Positions 47,017 through 57,167 of a stretch of 64,000 nt of DNA are shown one piece after another; the first letter of the stretch is position 1, and the number at the start of each line of letters is the position of its first letter. A program made the position numbers and the translations under genes. A model generated the notes under the pieces. That model was given only the letters and a program-made list of their open reading frames with translations, had not been told where the DNA came from and did no database searches. Source of the stretch: Psettodes erumei (Eukaryota; Chordata; Actinopteri; Pleuronectiformes; Psettodidae); assembly GCA_016785225.1 (NCBI GenBank), contig JAFBJZ010000456.1, forward strand, positions 620,001 through 684,000, given 5' to 3'.

Positions 47017-50000
47017 ATGGCTGTGGTGCGCTTCTACAGTAGCGAAGCTGTGAACGGGCAGGCCTTACAGCGGGCAGCTAAGCTCTGTCCCCAGCTGTCC
47101 ATCTCCACTGAGCTGTGCTACAATGTGGAGCTGACAGGTGAGTGAGTCACAGCTAATAATTTAAGGCTGGGGAGAGCAAAACAACTGGTAAAATGCTAAA
47201 CACATACATTAACGCTGTGCCTTGAGGTTTCCTGTTTCTGTTTGTCCCTTTGGCGCCTTCTCCACCTCTGCAAAGTCTGTCTTCTCCCTCTCTGCTCCAG
47301 GCTGTGACTGTCTCAGTGCGGAGCAGAAGGAGGTTCTCCTCTGGTTGTTCCGTCCTCCCCTGCAGGCAGAACCGCTGTCGGAGGAACCTCACCTCACAGA
47401 GGGCAGCGGGGAGAAACTGGTGGAGATTGGACCCAGGTACTGCTGCACCCACATTGTTTCACAAATTACCTGCGCTATAGCTGCTGGGTAGGAATTTTAT
47501 CATAAAGGCACAGTTATGTTTATAACAGGAATCTGCACAGTTCCTTAACATGTAAATTTACAGGGATGTTAAATCCAGTCTGCAAAATGTTTAAACTGCT
47601 AAATTGCATGAAGGGATTCGTATCACTAAAAAAAACATATAGATTCCATCCCAGTTACACCGACTGTCAGTCTTGGCATGTGGTTGCATGCTGACCAGGA
47701 CATATACCATTGTGTAAAGCTGGATATAGCAGCGGCTACAATTTTAAAAAGAGGGTTTGAAAATCACTGTTATTCTTGTGAAGCAAGTAGACGTTCACTG
47801 TGTCCACTGGAAGATAATTTGAATCTGTCAGACACACTGCAGGCAAACATGATTTGCATTTTGATGAATTCTATTAAGATAAAGGCATGATATAATTTGA
47901 CATACATTTTTTTTTTTTCAAACCAGTGACATTGCATGGGCACAGCACCGGTGATGTAGAAATCAAAGTGTTTTCAAAACTGATTTTATTGATGCCGTTT
48001 TGCCCTTCAGGCTGAACTTCTCCACCGCCTGGTCCACTAACGCTGTGTCCATCTGCCAGAGCGCCGGCCTCACTAACGTGACGCGCGTCGAGCTGTCTCG
48101 CAGGTTTCTAATCAAGGTTTGGACGCATGCGAGGGTTTTGCTGCGCACTGATTGAAGATAGTTTTGTCACCCCATGTCCCTGCTCCTCTCTCCCCTCCAG
48201 CCCACGAAGGGGGAGAGTGTCACCAAGCTCAGTGGAGATGTAAAGAAGCTGATTGACTGCCTGTATGACAGTATGACAGAGTGTATCTATCAACATCCCA
48301 TCACCTCCTTCACCGTGGAAACCAAGCCGCAGCCTGTGTTTGAGGTGGACATCCTGGGGAAGGGTCGTGCAGCCTTGGAGAAGGCCAACGATGACCTGGG
48401 TGAGACTCGCTTTACAGTTTTCTAGATTAGAGGAGCTTCTCTTTGCGCCACTTCGCCTCAGCCTCTCTCCGTGTCTGCTTTTACTTCTGAAACTCAGTTA
48501 AGTACTTAATGCGCACTTACCTTTCTCTTTCTTCATGCCTCTTTTCAGTCTTGCGGCTATCTGTGAGTACACTTTGTGTGCTGGTGGAGGTAATCATGTC
48601 ACATGGTGCATGACGTTATTACTCGGCTGGTCACAGGACAGCGATGCTGCTGCTCATTCTCTCACACGTGCATGTGTGTGTGTGCGTGTGTCATGTGCCG
48701 TGAACGCTAATGAAACCCCAAAAGAGATAAAGGCTCTGTCTTTTTAATGGAACACTGGAGACTGCATAAGTTGATCTAATTGATATCTGAGACACTTGGT
48801 GTCAGATATCAAGGCTTTGAAATCCAGTTTTCATTTTTGCAGCTCGCTTTTCCTGCAGAAACTGAAGCCATAACCAGACAAATTTACTTCTTACTCGAGG
48901 GCCTCAAATTTGGAATAATGTAACTGATATTTGGTTGCTGTTATTTTATACTACCCCAGTGCACGAAAACTATTATAATGTCATATTTTTGTATTATATA
49001 GTGGTTATTCAGAAATTATGAACAGGTTCAGGCTGACGCTGCCCGCTGCAGCAGAACGTGGTGTGCGTGCTTATGTTCGCGCCCCGGCTTATTCACTTCG
49101 GCCCAGCTTCATTAATATTCGCAAGCTGCTCAAATAGATGGGAACAATTTCAGCACATACTTCACAGGTTCACCCGTGCTCAACTGGGGAATGGAGGAGA
49201 TAATTAAAAATGGCCTATGTGAAATGCATTGATACTGTCGCTGCTTAATTTCCCCAAAGGATTTCCTTTTCACTATTTTGCTACCCCAGGTGCGTTAAAC
49301 ATGGTGTTTAACAGATGGAACTCAGAATGTCATAAGTGACATAACGTTGTTTTAAAGCACTGCATATGGCATAGATGCTAATACTTTAATGATACCCATC
49401 TCTGTAAACTTTAAATTCTGTTGAATTTAATTCAACTGCACATAAACTTAAAAGGTGTCAAATGGCTTTTGGGTTTCTGTTCCCTTGAAGCATGCACGGA
49501 ATATAAATATATGTTTGAAAAATAATCTCTCAGTGTCTGAGTGTGTTTTGTGTTGACTGCTTCATTTTTGCATTTTTATTAGTGCTGACCTGTGTGGGTT
49601 GGTGTCTGGCACTGCTGCGATGAGAAACAAATCTACATGTATGTTGTGTTTTTTTGTTTTTCTTTGCGCCGTGCAAAATCTTGGGTGTTGTGCTTAACAC
49701 AGGTCTGGCCTTTGACTCCTGGGATCTCGCCTACTACACATCGATGTTCGAGAGGATTAAAAGGAACCCCACCAGCGTGGAGTGTTTTGACCTGGCCCAG
49801 TCCAACAGGTGGGGTTCGCCAGAGGCGAGCGGACTAGCGGGATGCCTTTGTGTTGCGTGCGTGTTCTTCGGCTGCGTAGTTTTTGTTCGCTCATGCTTCC
49901 TCTGCCCTGTGGTGTCGCAGCGAACACAGTCGTCACTGGTTCTTCCGGGGCCGGATGGTGATCGACGGGCAGGAGCAGAAGGAGACTCTTTTCAGTCTCA

Positions 50001-53000
50001 TAATGGACACCCAGCGCCACAGCAATCAGAACAACGTCATCAAGTTCTGCGACAACAGCAGGTAGGAGTTGAAGCAGCAGACACCACAGATGCTCTGTGT
50101 GTGTGTGTGTGTGTGTGTGCATTTCACACTGACTCAGTGCGCTGTGTGTGTGTGTGTGAGACCAGTGGTATCAAAGGCATGGATCTGGAGTGTGTTTACC
50201 CGAAAGATCCATCCCAAGCCAGCCCATATGAGACACGGCACTCGCTACGACATGTCATCTTCACTGCAGAGACACACAACTTCCCAACAGGTCTGGACAC
50301 ACAAAGTGATGCTCACTTGTAACTCCCCTATTTTCTACTCCATGAGATAATTTTCCATCTCTTCGGCTGCGTAGGTGTAGCACCGTTCAGTGGCGCCACC
50401 ACAGGGACAGGAGGTCGTATCAGAGATGTGCAGAGTGCTGGTCGAGGAGGCCACGTCATCGCTGGCACTGCTGGATACTGCTTTGGCAATCTGCACATAC
50501 CAGGTCAGACTTTGTGTTAACTATAAAAGTGGTTGCTTCACTTTTTTCACTTACATTAATAATAATAGAAACCCAGAAAGCAGACTTGGACAGTGCTTTT
50601 TCAAAATCTTCATTTAACTCAACTCAACTTTCTGATTCTCCTCCTCTCTAGGTTACATTCTCCCCTGGGAGTCTGAAGGAGATGGCTGGGAGTATCCGTC
50701 CAGCTTCGCCCCTCCGCTGCAGGTGGCCATCGAGGCCAGTGACGGAGCGTCAGACTACGGCAACAAATTCGGAGAACCTGTCCTGTCAGGTAGGAAAGCC
50801 TGCTCTATATACACTGATAGATTCAATCCAACAGTTACAACTGTAAAATCCTAAACAGCACATGTTTGGATTTTATTCTACTTTATAATAACACAGAAAC
50901 AATATCACTTGGGAATTGAGTATCTTTTTTTTCAGCTTACTTATTAAACGTGTGCTTTTTTTCTATAATTCCCCGCTAGGTTTTGCTCGCTCGTTTGGCA
51001 TGCGGCTGGCTAACGGCGTGCGGCGAGAGTGGATCAAGCCGATCATGTTCAGTGGCGGTCTTGGTTCCATTGAAGATACACATGTGAAGAAAGAAGAGGC
51101 AGAGACTGGTAACGTTTAAACCGTGAAATGAGTGGAATCAATGCGGAGCCTATATTTACACATATTGATCAGTGAGTCACAAGTTCCCCCTGCTGTTCTC
51201 ATCGATCAGGAATGGAAGTGGTGAAGATCGGAGGGCCGGTGTACAGGATCGGTGTGGGCGGAGGAGCGGCCTCTTCTGTACAAGTAGGGGCACTGCATTG
51301 ACTCGCACAGGCCATCGATCACCCCACCCGGAGCAGACCTTTCAGTGTATTTGAACAAACTTCGGCTTTCTAGGTCCAAGGCGACAACTCCAGTGATAGG
51401 GATCTGGGTGCAGTGCAAAGGGGAGATGCTGAGATGGAGCAGAAGATGAATCGTGCTCTCAGGGCATGCCTGGAAAGAAGCAGTGGGAATCCAGTCTGCA
51501 GTATACATGATCAGGGAGCAGGAGGAAATGGTACCAAACCCAGGGCTGTTTTGTCAGCGTTTAGAACTTAGACAAAACTTAAGGTACTGAAGCATATCAT
51601 CTTCTTTAGGCAATGTACTCAAGGAGCTCAGCGAACCATCTGGAGCTGTAATCTACTGCAGCAGATTCAAGGTAATTGGCACACGAACACTGCCGCAAAC
51701 AGCGACTCTGCTATTTCTCATTTTGTTTCACTCTTTTTTTTTTGTCCTATTCCCTCTCTCTGCTGTGTAGAAAGGTGACCCCACACTGAGTGTGTTGGAG
51801 CTGTGGGGAGCAGAGTATCAGGAGAGCAATGCCCTGCTGCTCCGCCCAGCAGACAGGTCTTTCCTGGAGAGGGTGTGTCAGAGGGAGAAGTGTCCTGTTG
51901 ACTTTGTGGGAGCCATCACAGGAGACGGCAAGGCACGCTTCAGCCAAGATCCAGTCGATAAAAGCACATCCGGTGCACTAATCAATCTGCTCAAGTGATC
52001 AGTGGTCACTAGCTTGGTAACATGGCTGGGAAACATCGAGTATCACACTGAATCCAGATCAGCCTTTTGCTTATTTCTGTCCAATCCCCCCCCACCCGCA
52101 GATTGTTCTGGTGGATGACGAGGGAGGTCGTGGTGAACAGGCAGACGCAGGCCGCTGTCCCGTCGACCTGCAGCTGGAGTGGGTTCTGGGAAAAATGCCT
52201 CAGAAGGAGTTTGAGATGGAGCGTCTGACCCCAACCCACCAGCCGCTGGCTCTCCCTGCTGGGCTGACAGTCAAGGATGCTCTGGACAGAGTTTTACGTT
52301 TGCCTGCCGTGGCTTCCAAACGCTACCTGACCAACAAGGTGTGCGTTACGCCCCTATCTTACATTGCCGCTTTAAAAGTATATTTGTGCAGACAGCATGT
52401 GATTCTCAATGTGTTCGCTCTCTCCCTTTCTTCAGGTGGACAGGTCTGTGACCGGGTTGGTTGCCCAGCAACAGTGCGTCGGCCCTCTTCACACCCCGCT
52501 TGCCGACGTGGCTGTCGTTGCCTTGTCGCCATTCAGCCTCGAGGGAGCGGCAACGGCCATCGGGGAGCAGCCAATTAAAGGGCTGGTCTGTCCTGCGGCG
52601 GGGGCTCGTATGGCTGTGGGAGAAGCTCTGACCAATCTGGTGTTTGCCAGAGTCACGGCGCTGAAGGTGAGTGGATAATGGAGAGCGTGAGGAAATTCAA
52701 GGAGTTAGTTTCAGTTAAAACCCAAATGGGAAATTTGTCACGTGACACTCGCATGTGTTTTACATACACAAGCGTCCGGGACGTGTGTTTTCAGGATGTG
52801 AAGTGCAGCGGTAACTGGATGTGGGCTGCCAAGCTGCCCGGTGAAGGAGCTTGTTTGTGGGATGCCTGCAAAGCCATGTGTGAGGTCATGGGTCAGCTGG
52901 GAGTGGCCATCGATGGGGGCAAGGACTCTCTGAGTATGGCCGCGAGAGTGGGGAAAGAGACGGTCAAAGCTCCAGGTACTCTCGTTGTGTGCGTGTTTTG

Positions 53001-56000
53001 TGTGTCTGTCTTTAGGACTGTGTTTGTGTGCGTGCTTTCCATTACACCAGACATTCATTCTGCCTCTGCTTCAGGTGCTCTGGTGATCTCAGCCTATGCC
53101 GTTTGTCCCGACATCACGGCCACCGTGACGCCGGATCTCGAGGATCCAGATGGCAAAGGTGTGACTCACTCAGACTGATGGAGACACAAACACACACACA
53201 CACAAATTGAATTTCTCATAATCAATAGAAAAGCATGTGTCTGGTTGCTTTTTAGTTTGAAATGGTAAAACAGGACAGTTTGAAATATTGTGATCATCTG
53301 GTGCTTTTTTTTTAAACACCTCTCACTCAGACTACACACATCTTTCTCTAACACACCCACACTTCACTTACTCGATAACAGACGGCCGGCCTCTGACCCT
53401 TTGTCCTCTGTCTGCAGGCATGTTGTTGTGGGTTCCTCTCAGTCCAGGCCTTCACCGTCTGGGCGGCTCTGCCCTGGCTCAGTGCTACAGCCAGCTTGGA
53501 GATTGCTCCCCTGACCTGGACCAGCCGGCACTGTTGACTGCCTGTTTCAACACCACTCAGACACTCATACACGGTCAGCTGGCACTCACAGGAAACGTAC
53601 TACCTGCCACATCAGGGGAAAAAGTTTGATCTTTATGTACTGTGATTTAGCATGTGACAACTTGCAACAAACTGTACTTTCATGTCACGCTCATTGCTCC
53701 ACGAATTTGAGATATATTGACACAGCCACCTAGTGGTTGTACTGTGTACTTTCTGCCTTTTAAAAGTAGTTATACTTTAATTCAGTAAGCCAGTTCGATT
53801 TAGAAGTTCTGTTCTTCCAGATCGTCTGCTGAGTGCAGGGCACGACATCAGTGATGGAGGCCTGATCTCCTGTTTGCTGGAGATGGCGTTTGCAGGAAAC
53901 CGTGGACTTGAAGTGGAGTTGTCATCGCAAGGAGCTGGTGGTGAGTGAGCTGAAGTGAGGTTTTGTTTCCCTGGAAAGCATAGAAACTATAAGAATGACA
54001 ACCCAAACTCATGCAGTGTTTTTGCTGCTTCTTTTCCTGCACAGTCATGGAGCTGCTGTTTAGCGAGGAGTTGGGTTTGGTTCTGGAGGTTTCGAAGTCT
54101 GATGTAGAAACAGTGAGCCAGAGATTCAGCGACGCAGGGTGCAGTGCCACCGTATCGGCAGGACCTGCGGCTTTGGACCAGACGCTATGGTGTGACATCG
54201 ACCTCGACATGCATCTTAAACCTCCTCGCTCCATCTGTGAACGTCATTGTTTTCTGCTGCTCTCGCTTGACTTCCAGATCAGTGTTCGTGTAGATGGACA
54301 GGAGCTGCTGAGAGAGCCGCTGCCTAAGCTCAGAGCATTGTGGGAGGAAACCAGTTTCCAGCTGGAGCGCCTTCAGGCCAATGAGCTCTGTGTTACACAG
54401 GAAGAAGAGGGACTGGCCAAGAGGACACAGCCCTACTTTAAACTCACCTTCGACCCCTCTGACACCCCCAGCATCAGCCAGCTGAGTAAGACTAAAGAGG
54501 ATAACATGTCAACCAGAAAGCACAGAGCACAGACCTCCGCCAAGACTGAACATTTCCCCAAAACCAAAAAAGTATTCAGTACTTCATCCAATTGATGATA
54601 TTTTTTGAGAGCCTTAAGATAGTGCCCCCCTAAGGAGTCAAATCGGGGACCTGCTTCTCAGGAGCTTAAGCCAGCGTGGTGTGCACCATAACCATTTGGC
54701 TATTGGGTTGCCCCACTTCAAATCTTTCTACATTCATAGAGATGTGACTCAAAATGTGAAATTTTGACCCTATCTTACAAAGGTGAAGAATCCTTCAAAA
54801 TGTCCTTGATCCAAAAACTGAACCAGATCACTCCCAAAATGTAATGGTTTCCAGGGTGACCAGGAGCACCTTCCATTAGTTCATGCAAATAAACAGACAG
54901 ACAGACCAAAAAACATAAATGGTATTCACATTTACACAATGAAAATCACGCGTTTGAGTAACTATAAGCAGCAAATGTTCATGAATTGTGACTGACACAT
55001 TGTGTTGATGTTGTTTGTTGTGTCTCAGCTGCAGGGCAGCCTCGTGTAGCAGTGGTCAGAGAGGAGGGCAGTAATGGAGACCGAGAGATGTCTGTATCTC
55101 TGTATATGGCTGGCTTTGAGGTAGGTATAAGGTATATTGGCCTTAATCACCTGGGTGTACTGTATATTTACCTAGGCTGTACATCTGATGTGCATGACTC
55201 TTGTCTGTATTCGTGTGTAGGTCTGGGATGTCACGATGCAGGACCTGTGCTCTGGCTCCCTGACACTGGAGCGTTTCAAAGCAGTAGTGTTTGTCGGTGG
55301 CTTCAGCTACGCAGACGTCCTGGGATCCGCTAAAGGTAAAGGAACACACACACGCACACTCCCGGACATCTAAGAGATGGATTTGTCTCGTATTAACAGG
55401 GTTCTCCCTTCATGAAAGGTTGGGCTGCTACCGTTGCTTATAACCCCAAGGCCAAGGCTGAATTTGATCGCTTCCGGCGGCGCGATGACACGTTGAGCCT
55501 GGGTGTGTGTAACGGCTGCCAGCTGCTCGCTCTGCTGGGCTGGGTGGGAGAAGGCAAGGATGGAGCAGGTAAGAGAAGGCAGGAAAAGCAAATGTAAGAA
55601 TAATGGTTGGGTTAAATAAGCTTATTATTTTCCAATTTTACCACAGAGTCCGAAGTGGTGTTGACCCATAATAAGTCTGGCAGGTTTGAGTCTCGGTTCG
55701 TGAGCGTTGGGATCCAGACGTCTCCTTCCATCTGGCTCAGAGGCATGGAGGGATCAGCTCTGGGAGTCTGGGTTGCACATGGAGAAGGTACAGTCAGGAG
55801 CAAGTCAAATCCGTACCACAGTCGATCATGTACCAGCTCATTAAAGTTAGAAAGTCTCGCACTTGGAGTCCCCAGGCAGCAGTTCAGCCGGACACCACCA
55901 AGCTGTTAGAATACCTAAATGTACTGCATGTCGAATGCAGCGTTCGATCATAATTTAGCACAAACGTTTCTTAGGTTACTAACTTGCACAACAGCAACTC

Positions 56001-56405
56001 ATTCTGCTGACTCGCATGTCGCAGGTCAGTGTGCTCTGTAATCCGCAGCTGTCTTTATTATTGATTTTTCCTCCAACATCCTTCCTTTCCTCAGGTCTGA
56101 TGCAGTTCAGTAGCTCCCAGGCTCAAGAGCAGATTATTTCTGGTGGGTTCGCCCCCCTGCGTTACCTTGACGACCAGGGTCGCCCCACTGAGGAGTATCC
56201 TCTGAACCCCAACGGCTCCCCGCACGGTATTGCGGGGCTGTGCTCCAGGGATGGCAGACACCTGGCCATGATGCCTCACCCGGAGCGCTGCACCCTCGGC
56301 TGGCAGTGGCCCTGGGCACCGAGGGACTTCAGACCTTCCCTCACACCTTCATCCTGGCTATGCATGTTCAAGAACGCAGCTGCCTGGTGCAGCAACATGC
56401 ACTGA
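47017..56405 (+). CDS. pfas: Phosphoribosylformylglycinamidine synthase (FGAM synthase), complete
   Basis: Coding exons: 47017-47137, 47301-47436, 48011-48116, 48201-48399, 49703-49808, 49921-50061, 50166-50290, 50375-50503, 50652-50789, 50980-51108, 51210-51283, 51374-51530, 51610-51671, 51771-51932, 52102-52338, 52436-52666, 52795-52975, 53075-53158, 53418-53573, 53821-53940, 54045-54485, 55029-55120, 55221-55335, 55419-55568, 55647-55787 and 56095-56405. All phases fit; 1347 codons as modelled, against 1338 in human. PFAS makes FGAM from FGAR, ATP and glutamine, the fourth step of cytosolic de novo purine synthesis and part of the purinosome. Visible motifs are the PurL-type THNFPTG near residue 308, DQGAGGN near 517, and the SAYAVCPDITATVTPDL block. 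The C-terminal glutaminase domain has nucleophile Cys1178 in GVCNGCQLL and the His1306/Glu1308 pair in MPHPE. The donor of exon 54 codons long at 51771-51932 is AAG|GC. A 93-bp possible intron lies inside exon 54045-54485; without it the protein has 1316 residues. Confidence 0.96.
48400..49702 (+). other. pfas intron of 1.3 kb
   Basis: AT-rich intron with no recognisable repeat, RNA gene or extra exon. A short (TG)n-like stretch lies near 48675-48692. Nothing else seen. Confidence 0.5.
54615..54715 (-). mobile_element. tRNA-derived SINE or tRNA pseudogene remnant
   Basis: On the minus strand, TAGCCAAATGG fits the RNA polymerase III A box (TRGCNNARYGG) and GATTTGACTCC fits the B box (GRTTCRANYCC) at 10 of 11 positions. 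They are spaced like a tRNA gene. The rest does not fold as an intact tRNA by eye, so this is more likely a SINE head or pseudogene than a functional tRNA. Confidence 0.55.
54720..54930 (+). mobile_element. Non-LTR retroelement tail (LINE/SINE 3' end)
   Basis: The sequence runs AACTGAACCAGATCACTCCC, AAAATGTAATGGTTTCCAGG, CACCTTCCATTAGTTCATGC and ends in the short repeat AACAGACAGACAGACC. This follows the pattern of a fish LINE-type tail (…CCTTCCACCAAGTTTCATGGAAATC… ending in ACAAACAAAC repeats). It is a degenerate remnant in a pfas intron. Confidence 0.5.
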
Positions 56406-56753
56406 TAATTCTCTCTTTAAACTTCTGGTGCTGTCAAAATAGTATTGTAACGTTTGGCTGTTTGAACCCAAAATACCCATTAGCCTACTCAACAGTGTAC
56501 TTCACATTTTTACTTACTGTAGTACTTGGTCTACTCCCCTTCTTACTACTACCTGCTGTATTACTTTATGACCTTGAGACAGATTTCCTTTTTGCAATCA
56601 CTGTATATCGTTCAAAACTGTAATGTACCAATCAGGTCTCTTGACGTTATCAATGTTGCTCTGTTGAAACTTCAGAAAACTCAACTGGACTTAATAAAAA
56701 AGCAAATGGGCAGCACATGCAGTGTCATGAGATTAAGAAAATCTACACAATAC

Positions 56754-56770
56754 AATAAATATTGTTTATT
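56754..56770. terminator. Back-to-back poly(A) signals of pfas (+) and the RNF170-like gene (-)
   Basis: Plus-strand AATAAA at 56754-56759 (another at 56693-56698) lies about 350 bp after the pfas stop. Minus-strand AATAAA, seen as TTTATT at 56765-56770, lies about 400 bp after the RNF170-like stop. If both are used, the two transcripts end within each other and overlap slightly. Confidence 0.5.
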
Positions 56771-57167
56771 TTACACATAAAAACATATTCACACCATATA
56801 AAGTATTTACAAAAAAGCCAATACAACAGTACTGACATTTTCTTGCGCTTGCTGAAACAAAGTTGCTGACAGGAGTAAAAACGACAAGTAAGATGCTAAA
56901 GAAAATTGGAAATTGATTAAAAAGCTACCAGCCAAGCCAAAGCTGAATGTTTTTAGATATCACTCTTGCAAGCACTTAACAAACAGGCCCGGAATCTGCA
57001 TTCTCAGTGTGAGGATCTGAGACGCTGTCCAACATCTTGACTGTTACATGTTGTGCTGTTGTCAATATTCTTGTATCCACTAATCCAACTAGCTACAGCT
57101 AGAAGGAAGGAATCCAATAAAAGTCCATGTCAAACAGCTTGTTCAGACACTCTTCAGCCGCATCTGT

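Larger units (their letters stand above)
54486..55028 (+). other. pfas intron filled by two retroelement remnants
   Basis: About half of this 543-bp intron is made of a minus-strand tRNA-like SINE remnant (54615-54715) and a plus-strand LINE/SINE tail (54720-54930), described separately. The remainder is ordinary AT-rich sequence. Confidence 0.55.

Noticed and set aside
49692..50322. Single 222-codon open frame as one pfas exon
   Set aside because: It reads through two introns; splice sites and human alignment show separate exons with frame changes.
54615..54715. Functional tRNA gene
   Set aside because: A and B boxes are present, but the stems do not fold into an intact cloverleaf by eye and it lies beside a retroelement tail; a SINE remnant is likelier.
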